DNA of 24,703 nucleotides from a virus: IMG/VR virus record IMGVR_UViG_3300034790_000060, positions 1-24,703 of that record; one strand, given 5' to 3'. Under the pieces are notes generated by a model that saw only the letters and a list, made by a program, of their open reading frames with translations, was not told where the DNA came from and did no database searches. This document shows positions 6,904-14,494 of the stretch, piece by piece. Within the stretch, counting starts at the first letter, position 1. Each line of letters opens with the position of its first letter. Position numbers and translations under genes: made by a program.

Positions 6904-8615
6904 TGAAGATCCATTTTAAGAAAATCCGATATAAGAACGTATTATCTTCGGGCAATGTATTCACTGAAATATTTCTTGATAAAAGCAAGACTACTTTAAT
7001 TAGTGGATCTAATGGTAGTGGTAAATCCACTTTGCTTGACGCTATTACGTTTGCGTTATATGGCAAAGCTTTTCGTAAAATTAGTAAACCACAGCTTGTT
7101 AACTCTATTAACCAAAAAGAGCTAGTAACAGAAATTGATTTTAGCATTGGTGCTAAGAATTATCAAATTAGACGTGGTATTAAACCAAATTTTATGGAGA
7201 TTAGTTTGAACGGCAAGCTTGTTGACCAAGATGCTGCTGTTCGTGATTATCAATCATACCTTGAGACAAACATTCTTAAGTTAAATTACAAATCATTTAC
7301 TCAAATTGTAATTCTTGGTAGTGCTACGTATGTTCCCTTTATGGAATTACCAGCTCACGGTCGTCGTGAAATCATCGAAGATCTTCTTGATATCCAAATC
7401 TTTAGTACAATGAATACTTTGCTAAAAGAGAAGACTAGCTCTAATAAAGAAAGTATCAACGAAAATTCTTATCAGAAAGATCTTGTTGAAACTCGCATTG
7501 AATCTGCAAAGGGTCATAACGATTCTATTCGTAAGATTCGTGAAACTGAAGTTGGTAAGATCAAAGAAAAGATGCAAGTACATCTTAAAACTATCAGTGA
7601 AGATCAAGAACAAGTCGAAGCTATACAAGATCTTCTAACAGCTGAAGCAGATAAAATCTCAGATAAACCTGTTATGAAATCAAAGATGGAAAAGGTTAAG
7701 TCATTCCGTCGTGACATTGAAAGTCAAGTACGTTCGCACCAGAAAGAGTTGTCGTTCTATAAAGACCACGATGACTGTCCTACTTGTAAGCAAGGCATTG
7801 AGCATGATTTTAAAGCCGGTATCATTACTGAGAAAGATACTAAAGTAACTGAACTTGCTTCTGGTCTTGAAAAACTTTCCGTAAAAACTAAAGAATACAG
7901 CGATCGTCTTGAAGCTATTTCTGCGGTTGAATCTGAAATGTCTGGTATGAATCTGAAAATTGGAGACTTCCGCGCCTCTATTAAAATGGCTAAGAGTGCT
8001 CTAACATCATACAAGAATGAATTAGTTTCTGCAGAACAAGAGGTAGAAGCCGTTGACATGAGCAAGCTTTTAGAGTATAATGAAACTCTACAGAATATCG
8101 AAGCACGGCAAACAACATTGTTCAACGAGAAAGAAGTCATTAGTGTTACTGCAGCAATGCTTAAAGATGGTGGTATCAAAGCCAGAATCATCAAGCAATA
8201 TGTTCCAGTAATGAATAAGCTTATAAACAAATATCTACAGGCTTTTGACTTGTTTGTTGATTTTCAACTTGATGAAAACTTTAATGAAGTAATCAAGTCG
8301 CGCTTTCGTGATACCTTCTCTTATGCTTCATTCTCTGAAGGTGAGAAACTTCGTATCACTCTTGCTATTATGTTATCTTGGCGTGCAGTTGCTAAGCTTC
8401 GTAATTCTGTATCAACTAATCTACTTATTCTAGATGAAACTCTAGATGGTGCGTTAGATGGTGTAGGTATTGAAATGCTAATCGATACTCTACATAACTT
8501 AAACTCTGATGATAATATTTTTGTTATCTCACATCGTGGACATCAGTTTGGCGACAAATTCATGTCTCACATTAAATTCGACAAAGTTAAGAACTTTAGC
8601 GAAATCGCCTCTTAA
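6903..8615 (+). CDS. 46: Recombination nuclease ATPase subunit gp46 (Rad50/SbcC-like)
   Basis: gp46 is the SMC-type ATPase partner of gp47. The 570-aa protein (T4: 560 aa) has Walker A GSNGSGKST at residues 35-43, Q-loop sequence near TQIVILGSAT, two long charged coiled-coil arms, and a zinc hook CPTC at 292-295. The C-terminal half carries the ABC signature SFSEGEKLRI near 475-485, then Walker B and D-loop LLILDETLDGALDG near 507-520, and a switch histidine in ISHRGH. The ATG overlaps the last base of the gene 47 stop (TAATG), a strong sign of coupled, equimolar synthesis. A large antisense frame across the arm region is a shadow caused by regular codon composition. Confidence 0.96.
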   Translation: MKIHFKKIRYKNVLSSGNVFTEIFLDKSKTTLISGSNGSGKSTLLDAITFALYGKAFRKISKPQLVNSINQKELVTEIDFSIGAKNYQIRRGIKPNFMEISLNGKLVDQDAAVRDYQSYLETNILKLNYKSFTQIVILGSATYVPFMELPAHGRREIIEDLLDIQIFSTMNTLLKEKTSSNKESINENSYQKDLVETRIESAKGHNDSIRKIRETEVGKIKEKMQVHLKTISEDQEQVEAIQDLLTAEADKISDKPVMKSKMEKVKSFRRDIESQVRSHQKELSFYKDHDDCPTCKQGIEHDFKAGIITEKDTKVTELASGLEKLSVKTKEYSDRLEAISAVESEMSGMNLKIGDFRASIKMAKSALTSYKNELVSAEQEVEAVDMSKLLEYNETLQNIEARQTTLFNEKEVISVTAAMLKDGGIKARIIKQYVPVMNKLINKYLQAFDLFVDFQLDENFNEVIKSRFRDTFSYASFSEGEKLRITLAIMLSWRAVAKLRNSVSTNLLILDETLDGALDGVGIEMLIDTLHNLNSDDNIFVISHRGHQFGDKFMSHIKFDKVKNFSEIAS

Positions 8616-8630
8616 AGGATCTACAACATT

Positions 8631-9077
8631 ATGAGAAAGTTAATTGCATTAAATCACGATAACTGGAAACGCCATATTCTTAAGGACGATCCTGTTCGTC
8701 CTCACTTAGATATGGATTGGAAACTAGAAGACGGTCGAGAAGTATATGCGATTGAAGATCAAGAAATCAATAAGATGCTATCTGTTGTGTGTATTGGTTT
8801 TACCAAGGGTCCAGTTATTACAGAAGCAGGATTAGATAAAACTGTTGATGATCCAGACACGGCTATGTTCTATACAGTCTGGAGTTATAGCAAAAACGCT
8901 GGTCGTGACGTTATTCTGGCAGCAGCAAAATTGATTAAGCGCGACAAACCACACATCAAACGATTTGTTACTCTAAGTCCTCTTACCGACGTTGCTGAAA
9001 GATTCCATTTACGTAACGGTGCTGTACTGCTAGAAAAAGGCGATGAATGCCAAAACTTTGAATATACATTGGATTAA
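8631..9077 (+). CDS. GNAT-like protein of unknown role (tentative)
   Basis: This 148-aa protein follows gene 46 by 15 nt, with an AAAGGATC ribosome-binding site. Its C-terminal half reads like a GNAT (acyl-CoA N-acyltransferase) fold: a strand with MFYTVWSYSK, a helix starting NAGRDVILAAAKLIK, a strand RFVTLSPLTD and a late FHLRNGAVLL element like the FYxxNGF end of GNAT enzymes. The classical acetyl-CoA loop (R/Q-x-x-G-x-G/A) is at best degenerate (SKNAGRD). I recall similar proteins near replication genes of other marine T4-like phages, so it is likely a conserved accessory gene. The substrate is unknown. In T4 the region after 46 leads to the clamp genes, which are missing here. Confidence 0.5.
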   Translation: MRKLIALNHDNWKRHILKDDPVRPHLDMDWKLEDGREVYAIEDQEINKMLSVVCIGFTKGPVITEAGLDKTVDDPDTAMFYTVWSYSKNAGRDVILAAAKLIKRDKPHIKRFVTLSPLTDVAERFHLRNGAVLLEKGDECQNFEYTLD

Positions 9078-9079
9078 AT

Positions 9080-9289
9080 ATGAACCATTCAGTAGAAGAT
9101 CTTATTAAGCGAATCAACGTGATGCATGATATGGCTTGTGCATTACATAAGGCCAGAAACGCAAAACCTGACTATGATAAATCAGCTTGCTCAAATTTGC
9201 TAGCTGATATCCAGTCAATAGCTCTACTCATTGCAAAAGATAAACAAGATAATAATGAAATCCCAACTGAGATCGACCCACGAAAATAA
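9080..9289 (+). CDS. Small hypothetical protein before gene 43
   Basis: The product is 69 aa, mainly helical, with two cysteines (MACALHK and SACSNLL) and no membrane segment. It starts 2 nt after the stop of the GNAT-like gene, so translation is probably coupled. I do not recognise the family. The early promoter of gene 43 begins just after its stop codon. It occupies part of the place where T4 keeps 45, 44, 62 and regA, but it is far too short to be any of these except, in size, a fragment, and shows no resemblance to them. Confidence 0.55.
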   Translation: MNHSVEDLIKRINVMHDMACALHKARNAKPDYDKSACSNLLADIQSIALLIAKDKQDNNEIPTEIDPRK

Positions 9290-9292
9290 CTG

Positions 9293-9321
9293 TTGACATT
9301 TACGTCTAACAATGTTACTAT
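9293..9321 (+). promoter_or_regulatory. Sigma70-type early promoter for DNA polymerase gene 43
   Basis: TTGACA (9293-9298) and TACTAT (9316-9321) are separated by 17 bp, preceded by the shared AAATAACTG block. The ATG of gene 43 is 28 nt after the -10. Confidence 0.82.
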
Positions 9322-9349
9322 AGTCTTATATTATGAATAGGGATCAAAT

Positions 9350-11890
9350 ATGTCTAAGTTTTACACATCCGTCGAGCGCTTCGCTAACAATATCTTGTGG
9401 CGCGGTTATGAAGATGGCAAGCGTTTTGAACGCAAAGTAAAGTTCTCTCCTACGTTGTTTATTAGCAACAAGAAGGGTACTGAAACAAAATACAAATCTT
9501 TGACTAATGGTCGTCCGTTGGCTCCAATTAAAATGGATACAATGCGCGAAGCTAAAGACTGGATCGAGCAATATAAAGATGTACACGGCATGCAAATCGC
9601 TGGTAGTACTAATTATGTTGCTCAGTTCATTCAGCAGCAATATCCAAACGATGTTAAGTTTGATACTTCATTAATTAATATCGCATCATTTGATATTGAG
9701 GTTGATATTAGTGACGGTTATCCAGACATGAATACTGCTGACAAAGAAATTACTTCTATTGCTTACAAGTCTTCTAAGTCTAACATATATCATTTGCTTG
9801 GCCGTAAAGACTTTGATAAGTCTAAAACCTTACTCGATATTGATCCTGAAGATATCAAATTCACAAAGTTTGATACCGAACAAGATTTGCTTCGCGAATT
9901 TAAACACATTTGGATGATGGACTATCCAGATATTGTTACAGGTTGGAACGTAGCTTACTTTGATATTCAGTACATCATTACTCGTATGGGTAGGTTGATG
10001 GGTGAAGAGTGGTGTAAGGATCTATCTCCTTGGCGCTCAATTCGTCAAACCGGTCGTGAATTCTTTGGTAAAATGCAACAAACGTTTGAAATCTCGGGCA
10101 TTGCAGTTATTGACTACATGGATGTTTTCAAAAAGTTCGGCTTTAAATATGGTCCACAAGAATCATGGAAGCTTGATCATATTGCTAACGTTGTACTTGG
10201 CGAAAAGAAACTAGACTATTCTGAGTATGGTACTCTTACTGAATTGTACGAACGTAACCCGCAGTTGTATCTTGACTACAACCTTAAAGATACTTGGCTT
10301 ATTAAACGTTTTGAAGATGAAACTGGGTTGCTTTCGTTAGTTATGACTGTTGCTTATGGCGGTGGTGTAAACTACAATGATGCGTTTGGTACTGTTGGAA
10401 TTTGGGAAACAACACTGTATCGCAAACTTATTAAAGATGGTATCGTGCCTCCACTGAAAGGTGGTCCTGGTGCACGTGCTGGCGATCTTGTTGGTGGTTA
10501 TGTTAAAGATCCAAAAGTCGGAATGCATCCTTGGGTTGTATCGTTCGATTTGAACTCTCTTTATCCTCACTTAATGCTACAATATAACATGTCACCTGAA
10601 ACTTACGTTGATGATCGTCGTGAATATGTTTCTGGCGAAATGGTTATGAACAACCAGTATCACAATACTGATAAATCAGTTTCTGTTGCAGCTAATGGCG
10701 TATGTTTTACTAATGAATTTAAAGGTGTTATTCCTTCAATCATTGATGAATACTATGGCAATCGTAGTATTATTAAACAAGAAATGCTTAAGGTCGAATC
10801 AGCTATCGAAGTTTGTGATGATCCTACTGAGAAAGAAAACCTTAAGCGCGAAGCAAACAATCTGCACAACCAACAGATGGCTATTAAGATTGCCATGAAC
10901 TCGTTGTACGGTGCTACTGCTAACGTTTACTTCTTGTACTATATTAATGAAATGGCTGAAGCTATTACAACATCTGGTCAGCTTTCAATTCGCTGGGCTG
11001 AAATGTCAGTTAACAAATATCTAAACAACTTGCTTAAAACTGACAACAAAGACTACATCATCTACATCGACACAGACTCGATCTACGTTGATATGTCTTC
11101 TGTGATTAAAGCTTCGTTTGGTACTGTTGATGTTAGCCGAAAGCAAGGTGAAGAGTTCCTCGACAAAGTTTGTAAGATGAAAATTGAGGAAGTACTTGAA
11201 AATGGTTATAAGGATCTTGCTACTAAGATGGGTGCTTATCGCCAAGCTATGGTAATGAAACGCGAAAAGATTACTGATAAAACAATCTTCATTGCTAAAA
11301 AGCGTTACATTATGAATACCTTGAACTCTGAGGGTGTTCACTATGATAAGCCAAAAATCTCTGTTACTGGTCTAGAATCAGTACGATCATCTACACCAGA
11401 AGTTTGTCGTGATAAACTACGTGGCTCTTTTGATGTTATTATGAATGGCGATGAAGCTGGTGTTCAACAATACATTGAAGACTTCCGTCAAGAATTCTAC
11501 ACGCTTCCTCCAGAAGCTATTGGTCGTAACATTGGTACAGACAACATTGATAAGTATCGTGGTCCTAATCTTTATAGAAAGGGTACGCCGATGCACGTCC
11601 GTGGTGCCATTCTTCACAATCATTATCTAACTGCTGCAAAGATGGACAAAAAGTACCCATTAATTTCTGGCGGTGACAAAGTTAAGTATGTTCATCTCAA
11701 GCAACCAAACCCTATTAAAGAAAACATCATATCGTTTCCAGGTGTTCTTCCTGAAGTATTTGGTCTGCATGAATATATTGATTACGAACTACAGTTTGAA
11801 AAAGTATTTCTATCACCTCTTCAAGCTATTCTACAAGCTGTTGGCTGGTCCGCAGTAAAAATTGCAACACTAGATGATTTCTTCGTATAA
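9350..11890 (+). CDS. 43: Family B DNA polymerase gp43
   Basis: This is the replicative DNA polymerase with 3'-5' proofreading exonuclease. The 846-aa protein is a little shorter than T4 gp43 (898 aa). Exo I is ASFDIEVD with D115 and E117, Exo II is in GWNVAYFDIQY, and Exo III is YNLKDTWLIK. Polymerase motif A is FDLNSLYPHLM with D400, motif B is KIAMNSLYGAT near 513-523, motif C is YIDTDSIYVD with D574 and D576, and a KKRY element is present in FIAKKRYIMN. The C-terminus IATLDDFFV resembles the T4/RB69 clamp-binding tail, so a gp45-type clamp must be encoded elsewhere. The start ATG has AGGGATC as ribosome-binding site. All catalytic acidic residues are intact. Confidence 0.97.
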   Translation: MSKFYTSVERFANNILWRGYEDGKRFERKVKFSPTLFISNKKGTETKYKSLTNGRPLAPIKMDTMREAKDWIEQYKDVHGMQIAGSTNYVAQFIQQQYPNDVKFDTSLINIASFDIEVDISDGYPDMNTADKEITSIAYKSSKSNIYHLLGRKDFDKSKTLLDIDPEDIKFTKFDTEQDLLREFKHIWMMDYPDIVTGWNVAYFDIQYIITRMGRLMGEEWCKDLSPWRSIRQTGREFFGKMQQTFEISGIAVIDYMDVFKKFGFKYGPQESWKLDHIANVVLGEKKLDYSEYGTLTELYERNPQLYLDYNLKDTWLIKRFEDETGLLSLVMTVAYGGGVNYNDAFGTVGIWETTLYRKLIKDGIVPPLKGGPGARAGDLVGGYVKDPKVGMHPWVVSFDLNSLYPHLMLQYNMSPETYVDDRREYVSGEMVMNNQYHNTDKSVSVAANGVCFTNEFKGVIPSIIDEYYGNRSIIKQEMLKVESAIEVCDDPTEKENLKREANNLHNQQMAIKIAMNSLYGATANVYFLYYINEMAEAITTSGQLSIRWAEMSVNKYLNNLLKTDNKDYIIYIDTDSIYVDMSSVIKASFGTVDVSRKQGEEFLDKVCKMKIEEVLENGYKDLATKMGAYRQAMVMKREKITDKTIFIAKKRYIMNTLNSEGVHYDKPKISVTGLESVRSSTPEVCRDKLRGSFDVIMNGDEAGVQQYIEDFRQEFYTLPPEAIGRNIGTDNIDKYRGPNLYRKGTPMHVRGAILHNHYLTAAKMDKKYPLISGGDKVKYVHLKQPNPIKENIISFPGVLPEVFGLHEYIDYELQFEKVFLSPLQAILQAVGWSAVKIATLDDFFV

Positions 11891-11900
11891 GGATATTGAT

Positions 11901-12113
11901 ATGAACTATGACGAAATGAAAGGTCGCTTCACACAACTCAACAAATTAATTGAAGCGGCTGATGCTGAAAAGGCCCCAGAAGAATTTGTTAACAAACTAA
12001 TAGCAGAACGTGCTGAACTTAGATGGAAAATTCAAGAAGCATTTAAGCAGCCAGCGCCAGATACTTTTGAATCAGAATATCCAGCTAATTGGCAACGAAG
12101 AATTGAAGATTAA
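11901..12113 (+). CDS. Small hypothetical helical protein after gene 43
   Basis: The 70-aa product is acidic and helical (LNKLIEAADAEKAPEEFVNK, then LIAERAELRWKIQEAFKQ), ending in a proline/tryptophan-rich tail (YPANWQRR). The family is unknown to me. I chose the ATG at 11901 because TAAGGAT stands about 10 nt upstream and the next upstream ATG (11874) lies inside the end of gene 43. It begins 10 nt after the polymerase stop and is probably co-transcribed with gene 43. Confidence 0.6.
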   Translation: MNYDEMKGRFTQLNKLIEAADAEKAPEEFVNKLIAERAELRWKIQEAFKQPAPDTFESEYPANWQRRIED

Positions 12114-12116
12114 TTG

Positions 12117-12145
12117 TTGACATTCTTACAATACTGTATTATAAT
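12117..12145 (+). promoter_or_regulatory. Sigma70-type early promoter for the MazG-like gene
   Basis: TTGACA (12117-12122) and TATAAT (12140-12145) are separated by 17 bp, both perfect consensus, 30 nt before the ATG at 12176. Confidence 0.85.
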
Positions 12146-12175
12146 TAATTAAATGAAACGAAATAGGAGTAAACT

Positions 12176-12589
12176 ATGAGCTATAACTGGTCTAAAGACA
12201 TTAACGACATGCACCACAAGTTTGGTGTAAAAGATTGGTTTGAAGCCAATAAAGACAACAAAGACTTGATGGATAAGTATTTGCGTTTCCGACTTTCAAT
12301 GTGTAAGGAAGAACTAGATGAAACAATGGATGCAATCGAAGCTCGAGACCCTGAAGAAATTGTTGATGGTCTTATCGACATGTGCGTTTTTGCTATTGGG
12401 ACTCTCGATGTCTTTGGTGTTGATGCTACTGCTGCTTGGCAAAAAGTTTATAACGCTAATATGGAAAAATCTGTTGGCGTTAAAGAAGGCCGTCCGAATC
12501 CGTTTGGGTTGCCAGATTTAATGAAACCAGACGGCTGGGTTGCTCCAAGCCACGAAGGCAACCACGGCGATATTAATAAAGCAATCTAA
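12176..12589 (+). CDS. MazG-like nucleoside triphosphate pyrophosphohydrolase
   Basis: All-alpha NTP pyrophosphohydrolases hydrolyse (d)NTPs to the monophosphate. This 137-aa protein has the fold's metal-binding signature: KEELDE at residues 44-49 on one helix and the EIVDGLIDMC block at 61-70 on the next (E61, D64, D68), followed by a hydrophobic helix and a conserved KVYNANMEK segment. The C-terminal NPFGLPDLMKPDGW part is typical for phage members. Phage MazG proteins have been proposed to alter nucleotide or ppGpp pools; activity on dNTPs is the better supported role. The ATG has an AGGAG ribosome-binding site and its own consensus promoter. Two very small genes follow. Confidence 0.8.
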   Translation: MSYNWSKDINDMHHKFGVKDWFEANKDNKDLMDKYLRFRLSMCKEELDETMDAIEARDPEEIVDGLIDMCVFAIGTLDVFGVDATAAWQKVYNANMEKSVGVKEGRPNPFGLPDLMKPDGWVAPSHEGNHGDINKAI

Positions 12590-12604
12590 TAAAGGGGTAA
12601 ACTT

Positions 12605-12766
12605 GTGAAAATCGTAATGCAGTATTCAAAATCAACAAAGAACACGCATATGTACTCTAATGATGCTTCAGACGCAGCTATTCCAACGCTGTACATCAAA
12701 AAGGTTGCAATGGAGAAAAACCCGCCACTGGAAATTGTAGTGTCCGTTACTGAAGAAGAAGGCTAA
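12605..12766 (+). CDS. 53-aa hypothetical protein
   Basis: This small frame starts at GTG 12605, 15 nt after the MazG stop, with AAAGGGG as ribosome-binding site. The translation begins MKIVMQYSKSTKNTHMYSND and continues with a IPTLYIKKVAM segment and a beta-rich end (LEIVVSVTEEE). The pattern of a strand, a hydrophilic turn and two more strands looks like a real small beta protein, and I have an impression of similar proteins in other T4-like phages, without a known function. The stop TAA overlaps the ATG of the next frame by one base, supporting translation. Confidence 0.6.
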   Translation: MKIVMQYSKSTKNTHMYSNDASDAAIPTLYIKKVAMEKNPPLEIVVSVTEEEG

Positions 12767-12861
12767 TGGCAAAATTAGAAGTCTTTTTTATGCGAATATA
12801 CACAAAGCTATTTGGCAAACCTAAAGATCCAGTAAACTACCTACGTGGTACTAAAAAGTAA
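12766..12861 (+). CDS. 31-aa basic microprotein
   Basis: The frame starts within TAATG at the end of the 53-aa gene and encodes 31 residues, beginning MAKLEVFFMRIYTKLFGKPK. It is basic, with a short amphipathic/hydrophobic first half and a NYLRGTKK end. It could attach to membrane or nucleic acid. Evidence is limited to the stop-start overlap and its position before a terminator-like hairpin. Confidence 0.4.
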   Translation: MAKLEVFFMRIYTKLFGKPKDPVNYLRGTKK

Positions 12862-12874
12862 CACAAACTCACAT

Positions 12875-12904
12875 AAGCGGCTAAGACAATCAAGGCTGCT
12901 TTTC
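12875..12904 (+). terminator. Probable intrinsic terminator after the MazG unit
   Basis: AAGCGGCT (12875-12882) pairs with GGCTGCTT (12894-12901) across an 11-nt loop, with two G-T pairs, and runs into TTTT. The T-run is short, so termination may be partial. It separates the MazG operon from the outer-membrane protein gene. Confidence 0.5.
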
Positions 12905-12907
12905 CAA

Positions 12908-12960
12908 CTGTATATATAATACAGGTATTTGCTACTTGCACCTATTTAAGATAAGTAGCA
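12908..12960 (+). promoter_or_regulatory. Leader of the outer-membrane protein gene: palindrome plus hairpin
   Basis: CTGTAT-ATATA-ATACAG (12908-12924) is a perfect 6-bp palindrome that contains TATAAT, so it may be a -10 region within an operator; no good -35 stands 17 bp upstream. It is followed by TGCTACTT (12930-12937) pairing with AAGTAGCA (12953-12960) over a 15-nt loop, 32 nt before the ATG. The function is inferred from position only. Confidence 0.4.
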
Positions 12961-12992
12961 CTAATGAATATTAAAGAAACAAAGGTAAGAAA

Positions 12993-13778
12993 ATGAAATT
13001 ATTTTTAACAACTGCATGCGTTCTAGCTGCAACATCAGTATCAGCTCAAGAAGTATCAGAATTTGGTGGTCCATATGTAACTTTCTCAGGTGGTGTTGAA
13101 ACCACTGTAGCAAAGACTGCAGCAGATAAGTGGGGCGCAACTACAGATTTTAATATCGGTATTAATACACTTGGCAATGCTGACGTATTGATGGGCTTTA
13201 AAGCTGATGGTGCTGGTGCGCTCACTCTTGATGAGTGGTCAGTTGCTTCAACAGCCGGTGGTGTTGGTTTTGCGTTTGGCGACCAAGATAACATCTTCGT
13301 AGAAGCAGAAAGTGGAACTACTCTTGAAGATCCTGCAATGGCAGAGAGCATTCAATTGAGTTCTATGGGCGCAACGGTTGCCGTAGGGTTCACTGATATC
13401 TCAGCTGATGTAACCGACATCGAAAATGTACAGGCCGCATACGCGGTACCAATGCCTCTAGTAACTATGGTTTCTGGCGACTATAACCTTGACTCAAAAG
13501 AATGGGTACTCGGTGGTCGTGCTGATACTGACTTCGCAGCCATTGGATTAGGTACAACAGTAACTTATGGTTCTGCCTCTGAAAACTTTGCGTTTGAAGC
13601 TGATGCAAGCGTATATGGTATCGTTGCTTATGTTAACGGTGATCAAGGTGATATGCTGCAAAACGTAGGTGCTTCAATCACTCGTGATTTTGCTGGGCTA
13701 ACATTTGAAACAACAGCAAACTATAATATGGATTCAACTAAATTTGTTCCAACCGCAAAATTGGGCTTTAACTTCTAA
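12993..13778 (+). CDS. Phage-encoded outer-membrane beta-barrel (porin-like) protein
   Basis: The 261-aa product has a clear Sec signal peptide: MK, then LFLTTACVLAATSV and a signal-peptidase site SVSA-QE after residue 18. The mature part is rich in Gly, Ala, Thr, Val and Asp, alternates hydrophobic and polar residues as in beta strands (for example VTFSGGVETTV and FAFEADASVYGIVAYV), has a single cysteine that is in the signal, and ends TAKLGFNF with a terminal Phe, the typical outer-membrane beta-signal. It resembles small alphaproteobacterial porins in style. In the infected cell it would be inserted in the outer membrane by the host BAM machinery; it may alter permeability or mask receptors (superinfection exclusion). 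AAGGTAAG is the ribosome-binding site. It stands alone between two terminators. Confidence 0.75.
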   Translation: MKLFLTTACVLAATSVSAQEVSEFGGPYVTFSGGVETTVAKTAADKWGATTDFNIGINTLGNADVLMGFKADGAGALTLDEWSVASTAGGVGFAFGDQDNIFVEAESGTTLEDPAMAESIQLSSMGATVAVGFTDISADVTDIENVQAAYAVPMPLVTMVSGDYNLDSKEWVLGGRADTDFAAIGLGTTVTYGSASENFAFEADASVYGIVAYVNGDQGDMLQNVGASITRDFAGLTFETTANYNMDSTKFVPTAKLGFNF

Positions 13779-13800
13779 TCAGAAGTCAAGCACTAAATAG

Positions 13801-13826
13801 GGAGACTCTTAACGGAGTCTCCTTTA
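13801..13826 (+). terminator. Intrinsic terminator after the outer-membrane protein gene
   Basis: GGAGACTC (13801-13808) and GAGTCTCC (13815-13822) form a perfect 8-bp stem with the loop TTAACG, followed by TTTAAATAAT. It lies 22 nt after the stop codon. Confidence 0.8.
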
Positions 13827-13829
13827 AAT

Positions 13830-13837
13830 AATAAATA
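13830..13837 (+). promoter_or_regulatory. Possible late promoter for heme oxygenase
   Basis: AATAAATA differs from the T4 late element TATAAATA only in the first base, a form common in marine T4-like phages (NATAAATA). It lies 30 nt before the heme oxygenase ATG and just after a terminator. The region is very AT-rich, so a chance match is possible, but no sigma70 promoter is seen instead. Confidence 0.4.
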
Positions 13838-13867
13838 AATTTATGATATAACAACGTGGAGTAATAT

Positions 13868-14431
13868 ATGTCGAACAAATTAAAAGAACTAACTTGGGCA
13901 CATCATCAATCCGCAGAGCGCCGAGTATTTGCTAAAGAACTTATTTCTGGTAACATTGATCCTGAATTGTATTACAAATTCTTACAATGCCAATACCTAA
14001 ACTATAAAGCGCTTGAAAACGCTACTATCATTCCACCAAATCTCAGTGTTATCCATCGAGCACCTCGCATGTTCCAAGATATTCGCGAACTAGAAACTAT
14101 GTTTGGTTTTGAACCAGACGGCGTATTCCCAGCTTCAGTAGATAAGTATATCACTCACATTGAAACACTAGCTGCGTCAAAAGACAACGAAGGTCTACTT
14201 GCTCACATGTATGTAAGACACTTTGGTGAACTTCACGGTGGTCAAATCATCAAGAAGAAAACACCTGGAAACGGTCTGATGTACGAGTTTGCTGGTGATA
14301 CTAAAGTTTTGATTGAAGAATTTAGAAAGCTTTTGAGCGACGATATGGCTGACGAAGCTAAAGTATGTTTTGACTTTGCATCTGAATTATTCGATGAGTT
14401 ATCAAAAGAAATGCTAAACAAAGCATCTTAA
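13868..14431 (+). CDS. ho1: Heme oxygenase (biliverdin-forming), HO-1 family
   Basis: Heme oxygenase cleaves heme to biliverdin IXalpha, CO and iron, using reduced ferredoxin in phototroph-type systems. The 187-aa protein starts LKELTWAHHQSAERRVF, aligning with the HO-1 proximal-helix motif LKEATKEVHTQAE and placing the heme-ligand histidine at H13. The distal helix is YVRHFGELHGGQIIKK (115-130), matching YTRYLGDLSGGQ. The two glycines that contact heme (G124, G125) are kept, while the usual distal Asp is Glu (E121) and the Ser is His. The length is slightly short for the family. The ATG has GTGGAG as ribosome-binding site. The bilin reductase gene follows one small gene later, so the biliverdin is probably passed on. 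Phage ho1 genes are known from marine T4-like viruses. Confidence 0.9.
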   Translation: MSNKLKELTWAHHQSAERRVFAKELISGNIDPELYYKFLQCQYLNYKALENATIIPPNLSVIHRAPRMFQDIRELETMFGFEPDGVFPASVDKYITHIETLAASKDNEGLLAHMYVRHFGELHGGQIIKKKTPGNGLMYEFAGDTKVLIEEFRKLLSDDMADEAKVCFDFASELFDELSKEMLNKAS

Positions 14432-14434
14432 CTA

Positions 14435-14463
14435 TTGACACATGATGCATTCCATTATATAAT
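14435..14463 (+). promoter_or_regulatory. Sigma70-type early promoter for the basic protein and bilin reductase
   Basis: TTGACA (14435-14440) and TATAAT (14458-14463) are separated by 17 bp, starting 4 nt after the ho1 stop. It therefore gives the reductase a promoter independent of ho1. Confidence 0.85.
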
Positions 14464-14494
14464 TGATACAAGACTTAACGAAAAGGATAAAGAT

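Noticed and set aside
7757-8230. 157-aa antisense frame inside gene 46
   Set aside because: It lies opposite the coiled-coil arm of a well-supported gene, has no ribosome-binding site, and its low-complexity Ser-rich composition reflects the codon pattern of the sense strand.
12964-12996. 10-codon leader peptide (MNIKETKVRK) overlapping the outer-membrane protein ATG
   Set aside because: No ribosome-binding site before its ATG; ATGA overlaps of this size arise by chance in AT-rich leaders.
13046-13351. 101-aa antisense frame inside the outer-membrane protein gene
   Set aside because: Shadow of a real gene with signal peptide and beta-signal; no promoter or ribosome-binding site on the minus strand.
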